The position numbers and the translations under genes are program-made. The notes beneath the pieces are model-generated. The model was not told the origin of the DNA. It was given only the letters and a program-made list of their open reading frames with translations, and ran no database searches. From positions 208,350-272,349 of the forward strand of contig PBEM01000006.1 of the NCBI GenBank assembly GCA_002718415.1: DNA of 64,000 nt, written 5' to 3'. Within the stretch, counting starts at the first letter, position 1, and each line of letters begins with the position of its first letter. This stretch comes from Chloroflexota bacterium (GTDB lineage Bacteria > Chloroflexota > Dehalococcoidia > Lucifugimonadales > Lucifugimonadaceae). This document shows, one piece after another, positions 41,779-52,316 of the stretch.

Positions 41779-42930
41779 TTACTCCATATTTGGCTTAAGG
41801 GAAAGTAAATAATTTGATACATCTTGAATTTCTTTAGCACTTAATTTATTTTCTTCGTTTGTATATATGGAAGCATGTTTGTGCATTCTATTTCCAATTT
41901 TTATTGAAGAAGGATCTTTGATCCAATTAATTAAATTTTCTGGATTTTCTTTTGAAAACTCTTTTATTCCAGCTCCAATAGTATTTCTAAGGCCAAAGTG
42001 AGTTAAGTTTGGTGCAGATACTTGAGGTGCATTTTCAGTATCATTTAGCCAAATTTCCCATCTACTTTTTTGTGTTTTTATTTCTCTAGCATAACTTCCT
42101 GAAGAATATGAATCTTTAGTGTGGCACATACTACACTTACCCATAAAAACTTGCATTCCATTTTTTTCAGAATCTGTTATAGGAGGTTTTGGTTCTGTTC
42201 TCATGCCATCAACCCATTTATCAAAATCTTCCTCGGTTTCTGCAATTGCACGAAATCTCATTAATGCGTGTGCTACTCCACAAAATTCTGCACACTGCCC
42301 ATAATACATACCGGGTTCATCAGCCATCAACCACATATAATTTTCATTGAGAGGTATCATATCGAGCTTTCCTGCTAATTTAGGAATCCAAAAAGAGTGT
42401 ATTACATCATTAGAACCTAATTTAATACTTACAGGTCGATCAGTAGGGATATGAAGTTCATTAGCTGTAACAATTTCTAAGTCAGGATATCTGAATTCGA
42501 ACCACCATTGATGCCCTATTGCTTCAACTCTTAAAGGTTCCCCCATATCATCTGGAACTCCATTTTGTTGGTCCCAAATTACTTGTATAGTTGGCACAGC
42601 TATAACCGCTAAAATTATTGCAGGAATTATAGTCCATATAACTTCCAATTTTGTATTTCCGTGGCTCTGATATGGGAGTTTATCATCTTTATATCTGTAT
42701 TTAAACAATAAAAATATTAAAACACCTTCTACAGCTATGAAAACAAAAGCAGCAACCCAGAAAATTAAAATGAACAAATCTTTTTGCTGTTTTGCTATAG
42801 GTCCCTTATCTCCAAAAGTAGATTGAGGGTCTTCGGGATTACAACCAACAAGAAAAAGTAAGGATGTTATGGATAAGAGAGTAATCGAAATTACTGTATT
42901 AGCTGATAATTTTCCAGCAAAAATCTTCAT
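41779..42930 (-). CDS. ctaC: Cytochrome c oxidase subunit II with C-terminal cytochrome c domain
   Basis: CuA motif GQCAEFCGVAHALM and heme-c motif CSMCH. Confidence 0.95.
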   Translation of the reverse strand: MKIFAGKLSANTVISITLLSITSLLFLVGCNPEDPQSTFGDKGPIAKQQKDLFILIFWVAAFVFIAVEGVLIFLLFKYRYKDDKLPYQSHGNTKLEVIWTIIPAIILAVIAVPTIQVIWDQQNGVPDDMGEPLRVEAIGHQWWFEFRYPDLEIVTANELHIPTDRPVSIKLGSNDVIHSFWIPKLAGKLDMIPLNENYMWLMADEPGMYYGQCAEFCGVAHALMRFRAIAETEEDFDKWVDGMRTEPKPPITDSEKNGMQVFMGKCSMCHTKDSYSSGSYAREIKTQKSRWEIWLNDTENAPQVSAPNLTHFGLRNTIGAGIKEFSKENPENLINWIKDPSSIKIGNRMHKHASIYTNEENKLSAKEIQDVSNYLLSLKPNME

Positions 42931-43188
42931 ATATTTTTATTTGAAACTTTGATTTTATCTTATTGATGTTACTTTTGAATTTCATATTTATTTATATAAA
43001 TTTGAAATCTCATAAAGAAAGAATAGCATTTTATATTCATCTTCTGCAATTTAAAAAACAAACTTTATTTCGAAAATTTTTTCAATTAATAAAAAGTTCA
43101 TAAGTTCATTTTTGCCTAAGATAAATATTTTATAAATTTTTAAAATATAATCATATATAGATTTATTCTTTATTGTGATAAATTTTTT

Positions 43189-43788
43189 ATGAATACATTA
43201 TTAGTAGCAACACATAATATTGGAAAGATAAAAGAGATTAAATTATTTTTATCGGATTTAAATTTAAAAATCATTTCTTTATCAGATTTAAATATAACTA
43301 AAGTTGTGGAAGAAAAAGATGATACTTTCTTATCAAACTCATTACTAAAATCGAAGGAATACCATAGATTATCTGGTGTAATAACATTAGCGGAAGATTC
43401 AGGTTTAGAGGTTGAAGCTCTTAATGGTAGACCAGGAGTATTATCAGCAAGATATGGAGGTGAAAATTTAAGTGATTCAGATAGAAATGATTTATTATTA
43501 TCTGAAATGAAAGATGTTAAAGGTTTAGAACGTTCAGCAAGATATGTTTCAGTCGTAACATTAGTTTCTAATAATGAAATAAGTTCAAGTTGTGGATATT
43601 TAAACGGATATATTACACATCAAAGAATTGGGATAAAAGGATTTGGATATGATCCCATATTTTGGGTTCCGTCAAAATCTAATACTACTGCAAATTTATC
43701 GGTAAGACAAAAAAATGAAATAAGTCATAGAGGAAAGGCTTTAGAAGGAATTAAGCCTGTTCTTAAGAGATTATATAAAATAGTATGA
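43189..43788 (+). CDS. rdgB: XTP/dITP diphosphatase (Ham1/RdgB)
   Basis: LLVATHNIGKIKEIK, LAEDSGLEVEALNGRPGVLSARY, GFGYDPIFWVP. Confidence 0.96.
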   Translation: MNTLLVATHNIGKIKEIKLFLSDLNLKIISLSDLNITKVVEEKDDTFLSNSLLKSKEYHRLSGVITLAEDSGLEVEALNGRPGVLSARYGGENLSDSDRNDLLLSEMKDVKGLERSARYVSVVTLVSNNEISSSCGYLNGYITHQRIGIKGFGYDPIFWVPSKSNTTANLSVRQKNEISHRGKALEGIKPVLKRLYKIV

Positions 43789-43807
43789 AAGTCTATTTAA
43801 ATATATT

Positions 43808-44833
43808 ATGAAAAAAACACACACTCAATTAAAAGATAAATTTTCTAGATACCTAAGAGATATTAGGATTTCAGTTACGGACCGATGCAATTATAGATGT
43901 CCATATTGTATGCCAGAAGAAATATATGGAGAAAAATATTCTTTTTTAAATAGGAAAGAAATATTAAATTTTGAAGAAATACTAAGATTATTGAGAATAT
44001 TTGTTCAATTTGGAGTTGATAAGGTAAGAATAACAGGAGGAGAACCTTTAGTTAGACAGGATATAGATAAATTAGTAGCTGGAATTAGAGAAATAAATGA
44101 TGAATTAGATATTGCACTAACAACTAATGGTTATTTATTAAAACAAAAAGCGTTGAAATTAAAACAAGCAGGTTTATCTAGAATTACTGTTTCTTTAGAT
44201 TCAATTGATGATTTTACTTATACTAAAATGAATGGCGGAAAATATGGTCCAGCCAAAACTTTATCAGCTATACAAGAATTGGATAAAATTGGTTTTAAAA
44301 AAACTAAAATAAATGTTGTTGTACAAAAAGGTTTTAATGACCAAAACTTTATAGATGTTGCAGAATATTTTAGAGATACAAATAAAATTGTGAGATTTAT
44401 TGAATTTATGGATGTAGGGAATAAAAACAATTGGGAAAAAGATAAAGTAATTCCTGCTTCAAAAATATTTGAAATTATTAATGAAAAATATCCGATATCT
44501 CCTATTAGTAACAATTATTTAGGTGAAGTGGCTAATAGATATAAATATGATGATGGAAAAGGTGAGATAGGTATAATTTCATCAATATCTCAACCTTTTT
44601 GTCAAAATTGTACAAGAGGAAGATTATCAACAGACGGAAAATTTATCACATGTTTATTTGCTTCCGGTGGTGTCGATATAAAGTCTCCTTTAAGATCTGG
44701 AGCAACAGATGAAGAGTTAATTGAAATAATTAAATCCTCATGGACTTCTAGAATAGATAAATATTCAGAAGATAGATTAATTACATCAGCAAAAAATAAA
44801 AAAAAGGTGGAGATGTACTATATTGGTGGATAA
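43808..44833 (+). CDS. moaA: GTP 3',8-cyclase
   Basis: VTDRCNYRCPYCMPEE radical SAM motif, RITGGEPLVR, second cluster CQNCTRGRLSTDGKFITCLF. Confidence 0.97.
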   Translation: MKKTHTQLKDKFSRYLRDIRISVTDRCNYRCPYCMPEEIYGEKYSFLNRKEILNFEEILRLLRIFVQFGVDKVRITGGEPLVRQDIDKLVAGIREINDELDIALTTNGYLLKQKALKLKQAGLSRITVSLDSIDDFTYTKMNGGKYGPAKTLSAIQELDKIGFKKTKINVVVQKGFNDQNFIDVAEYFRDTNKIVRFIEFMDVGNKNNWEKDKVIPASKIFEIINEKYPISPISNNYLGEVANRYKYDDGKGEIGIISSISQPFCQNCTRGRLSTDGKFITCLFASGGVDIKSPLRSGATDEELIEIIKSSWTSRIDKYSEDRLITSAKNKKKVEMYYIGG

Positions 44834-45296
44834 TAATTTAGTTTATATCTACTCTGATGGTTCAGCTCTGGGTAATCCAGGGCCAGGTGGTTATGGAGTA
44901 ATATTGCAATATGGTAGCGAAGAGAAGGAACTACAAAAAGGTTTTAAGTACACAACAAATAATCGAATGGAATTATTAGGTGCAATTGTAGGGCTGGAAT
45001 TACTAAAAAAAAGTTATAAAGTAATTCTTTCAACAGATTCTCGTTATGTAGTTGATGGAATAAACCTTGGATGGGCAAAGAAGTGGGAATTAAATGGTTG
45101 GATGAGAAATAAAAAAGAGAAAGCAAAAAACCAAGATTTATGGGAGAGATTGTTATATCAAAATAGTAGACATGATATAACTTTTAGATGGATTAGAGGA
45201 CATGATGGACATAAGGAAAATGAACGATGTGATGAGCTTGCAAATACTGCAGCATCAAGCTCATCTTTAAATGAGGATTCAGGTTTTGAAGAATGA
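44823..45296 (+). CDS. rnhA: Ribonuclease HI
   Basis: VYIYSDGSALGNPGPGGYG, TTNNRMELLGAI, STDSRYVVDGI, WIRGHDGHKENERCDELA. Confidence 0.96.
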   Translation: MVDNNLVYIYSDGSALGNPGPGGYGVILQYGSEEKELQKGFKYTTNNRMELLGAIVGLELLKKSYKVILSTDSRYVVDGINLGWAKKWELNGWMRNKKEKAKNQDLWERLLYQNSRHDITFRWIRGHDGHKENERCDELANTAASSSSLNEDSGFEE

Positions 45297-45771
45297 AAAA
45301 AAATTATCTCATTTAAATAAACAAGGTGAGGCAAAAATGGTAAATATCAATAAAAAAATTATTTCAAACAGAGAAGCTGTAGCAATTTGTGAAGTAAAAG
45401 TATCTAAAGAAATAATTAAATTAATACTTGAAAATAATATAAAAAAAGGAGATGTTGTTCAATTATCAAAAATAGCTGGAATAATGGGAGCTAAAAGAAC
45501 ACATGAACTTATCCCTCTATGTCACAATATTCCTTTATCAGAAATAAATATAGATATTAAAATTTTAAGTAACAGTGCAAAATTATCTATTGAAGCTACA
45601 GTTAAAGCAGAATGGAAAACAGGAGTTGAAATGGAAGCATTAACTGCAGTTAGTGTTGCAGCTTTAAGTGTATATGACATGTGTAAATCAGTTGATAAAC
45701 ATATAGAAATTAATTCAATTAGGCTTATAAAAAAATCTGGAGGAAAAAGCGGAGATTTTATCAACCAATAA
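45286..45771 (+). CDS. moaC: Cyclic pyranopterin monophosphate synthase
   Basis: LSHLNKQGEAKMVNI, HELIPLCHNIPLSEI, TGVEMEALTAVSVAALSVYDMCK. Start uncertain: ATG 45271 or TTG 45286. Confidence 0.94.
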   Translation: MKNEKKLSHLNKQGEAKMVNINKKIISNREAVAICEVKVSKEIIKLILENNIKKGDVVQLSKIAGIMGAKRTHELIPLCHNIPLSEINIDIKILSNSAKLSIEATVKAEWKTGVEMEALTAVSVAALSVYDMCKSVDKHIEINSIRLIKKSGGKSGDFINQ

Positions 45772-45815
45772 GATCTAATAATTTTAGTAATATAATTTAC
45801 TTATACTATATTTTA

Positions 45816-45891
45816 GGCGACGTAGCTCAGCGGTTAGAGCGGGCGCTTCATAAGCGCTAGGTCGGAGGTTCAAGTCCTCCCGTCGCCACCA
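45816..45891 (+). tRNA. tRNA-Met (CAT), elongator-like, CCA encoded
   Basis: Cloverleaf: acceptor GGCGACG/CGTCGCC, anticodon loop TTCATAA, T-loop TTCAAGT. No GGG/CCC anticodon-stem initiator signature. tRNA-Ile2 not excluded. Confidence 0.92.
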
Positions 45892-45906
45892 TAAATTTAT
45901 TTTATT

Positions 45907-47694
45907 ATGAAGTTAATTTTTTTATATCCAAAACTTTTACCAAAAGGTTTGTTATTACCCTTGATTTTTTTGTCTTTTTTTGGAATTTTAGTTGGATTTT
46001 TGGATACTATAGCTTTAGCAATGATAGTACCTTTATCTGAAATGATAGTAAGTGCTGATATTGATTACAGTACAATACCGATACTTTCAGATTCTAGAGA
46101 ATATGCTGAAAATTTCAATATACCATTCAATATTACTTCAATAATAATAGCAATAATTTTTTTTCAAATTGTAAGAATTATCTCATTATTTTTACAAGGA
46201 TGGCTTGGGGCAAAATACTCGGCTAAATATGAACATAGTTCAAGGATTAATATGTTAAATTCATACTCTTATATGCCTTGGGTAAATTATGTTAAGGAGG
46301 ATTCGGGTGATGTCTTTTTTAATATATCTAGAGTAACTAGTATTGCCAGTACCACTTATAGTATTTATTGTAGGATGATTTCGGTAACTTTGACTATTAG
46401 TATTTATTTAATAACTGCTATTTATGCTACTTGGCAACTTTCATTAATTGCTTTAGCGTATTCATTAATTGCTGCATTTGCTTTAGTGTTTCTTCTTAAA
46501 TATGCAAAAAAACTTGGAGCCAAAAGACTTCAACAAGATGAATTAATTTTTAAATTGATAAATCAGTTATCTAATGGGATGAAATATATTAGGATTTCTG
46601 GTTTGATTGATCGACAACGTAGTATTATAACTAATCAGTCAAAAAAACTTGCCAAAGCAAATGAATCTATAGGAATTAATGAATCTCTTTTTAAAACTTT
46701 ATCTGAAGCTTTATTTTTTATTGCTTTAGTAGGGTTATTAGGTGTTTCAGCTATGATCTCAGTTTTATCAGCAGGAGGTATTTTACTTTTTTCTTTATTG
46801 TTTTTTAGAATTTTTCAGCAGGTTAGAACATTACAGTATTCTTTTCAAACTTTTTTACAAATAGAGCCATATGTTGAAAATATGAATGCAATTCATGATA
46901 AAAACAAAAAATATATTGATGAATTAATTAATACAAAATCTGGAAAAAGCATTTCAATATTAAAAAGCATTGAAGTTGAAAATTTATCTTATTCTTATTT
47001 GGAAGGTAAAAATGTTCTTAAAGATGTAAATATTTCAATTAAAGCTAAAAAACATACTGCTATTGTTGGATTATCAGGTGTAGGTAAAACAACTTTATTA
47101 GATTTAATTATAGGTTTAATTCTTCCTTCTTCTGGATCTATAAAATATGATGAAAAATTATTTAATGAGAATCAATTAAAAGATTTTAGAAAATCAATTA
47201 GTTATGTTCCTCAAGGGGGTGTTTTATTTTCTGGGACTATTTTAGAAAATATCACTTTTGGATATGAAAAGCATATTTCTGAACAACTAGATAAATCCTT
47301 AGAAATTTCAAATGTGAATTCATTTTTAGAAGATTTACCTAACGGTATAGATACTAATGTAGGAGAAGGAGGATTTGCTTTATCTGGTGGTCAAAGACAA
47401 AGAGTAATTTTAGCACGTGCTATATATAGAGATCCTAATATTATTATTTTAGATGAAGCAACAAGTGAACTTGATTCTATTTCTCAACATGAATTTATTG
47501 AGTCTGTGAATAAAATAAGTAAGGATACAACAATTGTAACTGTAGCGCATAGATTATCAAATATAGTTCAAGCTGATAAAATTTATGTAATGAAAAATGG
47601 TTCAGTAATTGAATCTGGGAACTTTCAAAGTTTGGTTGATATTAATGGAGAATTTTCTAAAATGTATAGAGCTGAAATAGGAAATAATGAATAA
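45907..47694 (+). CDS. ABC transporter, fused permease/ATPase (PglK/MsbA-like flippase)
   Basis: TM half then GLSGVGKTTLLDLIIG Walker A, LSGGQRQRVILARAIYRDPNIIILDEATSELD. Confidence 0.92.
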   Translation: MKLIFLYPKLLPKGLLLPLIFLSFFGILVGFLDTIALAMIVPLSEMIVSADIDYSTIPILSDSREYAENFNIPFNITSIIIAIIFFQIVRIISLFLQGWLGAKYSAKYEHSSRINMLNSYSYMPWVNYVKEDSGDVFFNISRVTSIASTTYSIYCRMISVTLTISIYLITAIYATWQLSLIALAYSLIAAFALVFLLKYAKKLGAKRLQQDELIFKLINQLSNGMKYIRISGLIDRQRSIITNQSKKLAKANESIGINESLFKTLSEALFFIALVGLLGVSAMISVLSAGGILLFSLLFFRIFQQVRTLQYSFQTFLQIEPYVENMNAIHDKNKKYIDELINTKSGKSISILKSIEVENLSYSYLEGKNVLKDVNISIKAKKHTAIVGLSGVGKTTLLDLIIGLILPSSGSIKYDEKLFNENQLKDFRKSISYVPQGGVLFSGTILENITFGYEKHISEQLDKSLEISNVNSFLEDLPNGIDTNVGEGGFALSGGQRQRVILARAIYRDPNIIILDEATSELDSISQHEFIESVNKISKDTTIVTVAHRLSNIVQADKIYVMKNGSVIESGNFQSLVDINGEFSKMYRAEIGNNE

Positions 47695-47699
47695 TTTTT

Positions 47700-49226
47700 T
47701 TAATTATCTTGTAATTCATACCCTCCCCAATTTTTTACAATAGTTTTTCTTTCCATTCGCTTCATATTATTGATTTTAGGGTCTTGATAAAATGAATCAT
47801 TGTTGTAATGAGTAGTTGAGAGTTCTTCAAATATCACGCCTGTTTTAGTAGTAAAAGAATGCCATACCATAGGTTGTACCACTAATTTATCTCCCGAGGA
47901 TAGTTTTTTTATTGAACCATTTAAATTTACCTCGAGATCTCCATGAAGAACAAAGTAAGTCTCCTCTTTTCTTTTATGATAATGATTTGGATGTACTTGA
48001 CCAGGTATTTGAACAATTATTTTTTTACAATAATCTCTATTAACTATAGTAATTAGAGCAGCACCTGTTTTTAGAAAATTTTTAATTCCAGTATGGTGTG
48101 AAAATTCTAAATCAAATTCAGTACCTATTATTGTTCTAGATTCATTTATTAAAGCTTTTATTTTATGTATAAAATGCTGGAGAATTAAATGATCTGGTAC
48201 TTTTGGAAATTTTAAATTTTCAATTAGTAAAGGTTCATTTGTTTTTATATCAGTTTTCGCAATAATATCGTTTTTCCAATTACCACTAAATAATTGCGCA
48301 TTTAAAAAAGGCATAGCAAAAAAAGTATCAGATGTTTTTATTGTTTCTCCTTTATTTATATTTTTATTTGCATAAACACCTCTCCATAGAGACTTTAGGG
48401 CTGTTTTTTCTTCTTCAGTTCTATTAATTTCTATATCTGATCCACATAATAATTTTGCTTTATTGTATTTTTCTATCCAGTTGCTTATCTGTTTTTTGTT
48501 AGCAGAATATTTATTTAATGATGTAATTTCTCCAGATAAACTTCCGACATGTTTTTCAAAAATTCTAGCTCCTTTAGAATAAGCGACCATAATTACATCA
48601 TTATCTTCGGGATCTTCATGTGTAGACCATCCGATAGTTATATTTGGATATCTTTTGGACATAAATTCTATTTGATTTAACTCACATAAATCAGTTGGTG
48701 TAGGATAAAGACTGACACAGTGCATTAAAGCAAAATCTAAACCTCTATGTTCTGAAAAACTAACAATTTTATCTATTTCATCGAGTGTTAATCCACCTGT
48801 TGAAATAATTAAGGGTAAATCTGAAAGTGATGCTCTTTCTAATAATGGCCAATCTGTAGCCGAACAACTTCCGATTTTTATGATATCGAAACCCATCTCT
48901 TCAATTTTGTCGACTGATCTTTCATCAAAAGGTGTGCAAATTGAGAATAAATTATTAGATTTTGTGTGATCTAATAATTCTTTAAATTGTTCATTATTTA
49001 GTTTTGTTGATAAGAATCTTTTAATATGAGTTGGTTCATCAGAATTTATATAGTCAGGATGTATAAAAGAATCTAACTGCCTAAATTGGAATTTTACGGC
49101 AGATTTTAGGTTATTATCAATAGAGATTTCGCTACATTCATTTATTATTTGTTTTCCGTGAGCGATATCTCCTTGATGGTTATTAGCCATTTCGAAAATG
49201 AATAAATCTTTAAAGTCAAATTTCAT
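47700..49226 (-). CDS. NeuB-type sialic-acid-like synthase with SAF region and C-terminal cupin
   Basis: EMANNHQGD, VKFQFRQ, STGGLTLDEI, RGVYANKNINKGETIK (SAF-like), then HPNHYHKRKEETYFVLHGDLEVNLNG cupin. Confidence 0.88.
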   Translation of the reverse strand: MKFDFKDLFIFEMANNHQGDIAHGKQIINECSEISIDNNLKSAVKFQFRQLDSFIHPDYINSDEPTHIKRFLSTKLNNEQFKELLDHTKSNNLFSICTPFDERSVDKIEEMGFDIIKIGSCSATDWPLLERASLSDLPLIISTGGLTLDEIDKIVSFSEHRGLDFALMHCVSLYPTPTDLCELNQIEFMSKRYPNITIGWSTHEDPEDNDVIMVAYSKGARIFEKHVGSLSGEITSLNKYSANKKQISNWIEKYNKAKLLCGSDIEINRTEEEKTALKSLWRGVYANKNINKGETIKTSDTFFAMPFLNAQLFSGNWKNDIIAKTDIKTNEPLLIENLKFPKVPDHLILQHFIHKIKALINESRTIIGTEFDLEFSHHTGIKNFLKTGAALITIVNRDYCKKIIVQIPGQVHPNHYHKRKEETYFVLHGDLEVNLNGSIKKLSSGDKLVVQPMVWHSFTTKTGVIFEELSTTHYNNDSFYQDPKINNMKRMERKTIVKNWGGYELQDN

Positions 49227-49269
49227 AATTTATTTATATAATGTTTTTATATTATTCAAAATCATATCA

Positions 49270-50568
49270 ATGAAAATATTAAAACATGTAAATAAACAAA
49301 TAAGATTAAAATTTTTTTATGGGTATAAGTTTTTTTTAATGAAATTTTTTTTCCTAAGTCTAAAGTTCAAAGTTTTAATCATTACAGTCTTTTTTCTTAA
49401 TTTATTAATCGATAGAAAGGAAAGAAAAAATATTCATGGATTAGCGTTAGGGAGAAGTATATTCAATGAAGATATTAAAGTTTTAAATAAAACTTCTGAT
49501 ATTGTTTCATATGATAATTTATCTGGTTCATTTTTCAATTATTTAATTACTGAATATATATCTAAGGACATTTTAAAAAAAAGTATTATTCAATACCAAC
49601 TTGACAATAAAAATCGAAAAAAGATCTATAAATTGATTAGTAAAGTAATTTATAGGTTATTGAAATTAAATAAATATGATTTCATTATTAATTGCAACTA
49701 TGATTATTTAAGACATCAAGAAATTGCGCAATATTGTGTGGATAACTCTATTCCTTATTTAGTTTTTTATAAAGAAGGTATAAATTCAAAAAAATACCAT
49801 AAAAATATTGTAGATAATCAAACTAAAATTAAATTTATAGGGACGAAATTACTTGTTCCTAGTAAGGGAATAAAAAGTGCTTTTGTAAATAGTGCAGATA
49901 AAGATTTAAATAATAATAATGTAGCTGTAGTTGGAGTACCTAGATTAAATAATTTAGTTATTGAGAATGAAGAAAAACTTATAAGAAAAAATACAAAAGT
50001 TAAACAGGTTCTTTTATTATCTTTTACACCAGAAGAAAAATTAACATATCATGATAAAATTTCTGAAAATTATATACATGAATTAGCTAAAAATATGCAC
50101 ATAGATATTTTTAATTGTGCGAAAAAATATCCTGATATTAATTTTATTATAAAAACTAAAGTACCTAATCATTACCAAGAATATGTTGAGGATTTATTAT
50201 CTAATAGTGGAGAGATTCCTTCGAATTTAATTATAACTTCCAAGGGTTCATCAATTAGGTATGTTTTTGATTCTGATATAGTTTATGGTTTTTATACTAC
50301 TGTTTTATTAGAAGCGTATATTGCCAATAAAATAATTTTAACAATAAAAGGAAATGATAAGATCGGGATTGAAGAATTTTTTAGTAAAGATCATTCTGGA
50401 GTGAATTTTAGGTTTGATGATTCAAGTTTATATAATTTAATTTATAGTTACAATTCCAACAAATTACAATCTAAAAGATCTATAGATGTAATGAATGAAT
50501 TTTTTGAAGTTTTAGATTCTCCAAATTTTTTAATTGACAAAGAACTTTTTAAGATTTTAAGAAAATAA
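49270..50568 (+). CDS. Putative surface-carbohydrate glycosyltransferase (GT-B-like / CDP-glycerol-transferase-like)
   Basis: C-half INFIIKTKVP...FDSDIVYGFYTTVLLEAYIANKIIL resembles a GT-B nucleotide-binding half; location in glycan cluster. ORF opens at 49198. Confidence 0.55.
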   Translation: MKILKHVNKQIRLKFFYGYKFFLMKFFFLSLKFKVLIITVFFLNLLIDRKERKNIHGLALGRSIFNEDIKVLNKTSDIVSYDNLSGSFFNYLITEYISKDILKKSIIQYQLDNKNRKKIYKLISKVIYRLLKLNKYDFIINCNYDYLRHQEIAQYCVDNSIPYLVFYKEGINSKKYHKNIVDNQTKIKFIGTKLLVPSKGIKSAFVNSADKDLNNNNVAVVGVPRLNNLVIENEEKLIRKNTKVKQVLLLSFTPEEKLTYHDKISENYIHELAKNMHIDIFNCAKKYPDINFIIKTKVPNHYQEYVEDLLSNSGEIPSNLIITSKGSSIRYVFDSDIVYGFYTTVLLEAYIANKIILTIKGNDKIGIEEFFSKDHSGVNFRFDDSSLYNLIYSYNSNKLQSKRSIDVMNEFFEVLDSPNFLIDKELFKILRK

Positions 50569-50587
50569 TTTAGATGGGAATAATTTT

Positions 50588-51301
50588 ATGAGTATAGTTG
50601 CATTGATTCCTGCAAGAGGGGGCTCCAAATCAATTCCTGATAAAAATATAGTAAATTTATTAGGTATTCCACTAATTGAATATACTATAAAAATTGCAAA
50701 AGAATCTAAATTAATAGATAGGGTTATAGTAAGTACTGACTCAGAAAAAATTTCTGAAATTTCTCGAAAATTAGGGGCGGAAGTACCTTTTTTGCGCCCA
50801 GCTGATATTTCAAGAGATGAAAGCCCTGATATTGATGTTTTTTCACATGCTGTTGATTGGTTAAAAAACCATCAAAATTATCAACCAGATCTATTGGTTC
50901 ATTTAAGAGTGACTTCTCCTTTTAGAGAAACTGAGATAATTGATGACGCTATAGATAAAATACTCAATAATCCTAACGCTGATTCTTTAAGATCAATTTC
51001 CATTCCAAGTCAATCTCCTTTCAAAATGTGGAAAATTCTTGATGATAAATTAAGTCCATTAATTCAAACTAATATTCTTGATCATCACAGTATGCCTCGC
51101 CAAACATTACCGGCAGTTTACTGGCAAAACTGTTATGTGGATATAGTAAGAACCAAAACAATAAAGAAATATAAATCTATGACCGGGAAAAATATTATCC
51201 CATATATTATAAAATCTAAATATATACTTGATATAGATGATGAAATTGATTTAAGTCTTGCTGAGATAATAGGAAAAAAATATTTCAATAAAAAAATTTA
51301 A
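50588..51301 (+). CDS. Acylneuraminate cytidylyltransferase-like (NeuA/CMP-sugar synthetase)
   Basis: ALIPARGGSKSIPDKNI nucleotidyltransferase motif; FLRPADISRDESPDIDVFSHAVDWL. Confidence 0.9.
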   Translation: MSIVALIPARGGSKSIPDKNIVNLLGIPLIEYTIKIAKESKLIDRVIVSTDSEKISEISRKLGAEVPFLRPADISRDESPDIDVFSHAVDWLKNHQNYQPDLLVHLRVTSPFRETEIIDDAIDKILNNPNADSLRSISIPSQSPFKMWKILDDKLSPLIQTNILDHHSMPRQTLPAVYWQNCYVDIVRTKTIKKYKSMTGKNIIPYIIKSKYILDIDDEIDLSLAEIIGKKYFNKKI

Positions 51302-51354
51302 TTTAATGTATTTATATTTATCAAAAGTTTAAATAAAATTTCAGGTATAAAATT

Positions 51355-52308
51355 ATGAAAATTTTAATTACAGGAGGAGGAGGATATGTAGGAAGTCTTC
51401 TGGTTGATAGATTATTGAAGGATGATCACGAATTAGTTATTTTAGATACTTTTTGGTTTGGTAATAATTTAAATAAACATAAAAACATAAAAATTATCAA
51501 GGCAGATATTCGTGAAAAAGATACTTATAACTATTTAGATGAAGATATAGATGTAGTATTTCATTTGGCTAATATAGCTAATGATCCAAGTGGTTTAATT
51601 GATTCAAAATTAACTTGGGAAACTAATGTTCTTGCTACAAAATTAATTTCTGAATGGTCAATAGATATGGGTGTGAAGAAATTTATTTATGCTTCTTCAG
51701 GAAGCGTTTATGGTGTAAAAGAAGAAGAAAAAGTTACTGAAGATTTGCCTTTAGAGCCTATATCTGACTATAACAAAACTAAAATGATTAGTGAGAGAGT
51801 TTTGTTGAGTTATAGTAATGAAATTCCTGTATATATACTAAGACCGGCAACAATATGTGGTTTTTCCCCAAGAATGAGATTAGATTTAACTGTAAATATT
51901 CTAACTTTTCATGCATTGAATTTTGGAGTAGTAAATGTTTTTGGTGGGGACCAAATTAGACCTAATATTAATATTAAAGATATGATTTCTACATATAAAC
52001 ACTTTCTCTATTCTGAAATTGATCCTGGGGTTTATAATGTAGGATTTGAAAATCTTTCTGTTAAAGATATTGCAAATATCATTTCAGAAAAATTTAATGT
52101 CCCAATAAATTTTTCTGATTCAAACGATCCAAGATCATATAGGCTAAATTCAGATAAATTATTATCTACTGGCTTTGTTCCTAAATTTTCAGTTAATGAT
52201 GCTATTGAAGAAATTGATTATATGTTTAAAAAGAATTTAATTAAAGATTATGATTTGAATTATAACGCTAAGATTATGGATAAATTAAAAAAAGATGGTG
52301 TTATTTAA
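51355..52308 (+). CDS. NAD-dependent epimerase/dehydratase (extended SDR)
   Basis: ILITGGGGYVGSLLVDRLL, YASSGSVYG...YNKTK. Confidence 0.92.
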   Translation: MKILITGGGGYVGSLLVDRLLKDDHELVILDTFWFGNNLNKHKNIKIIKADIREKDTYNYLDEDIDVVFHLANIANDPSGLIDSKLTWETNVLATKLISEWSIDMGVKKFIYASSGSVYGVKEEEKVTEDLPLEPISDYNKTKMISERVLLSYSNEIPVYILRPATICGFSPRMRLDLTVNILTFHALNFGVVNVFGGDQIRPNINIKDMISTYKHFLYSEIDPGVYNVGFENLSVKDIANIISEKFNVPINFSDSNDPRSYRLNSDKLLSTGFVPKFSVNDAIEEIDYMFKKNLIKDYDLNYNAKIMDKLKKDGVI

Positions 52309-52316
52309 ATATCAAA

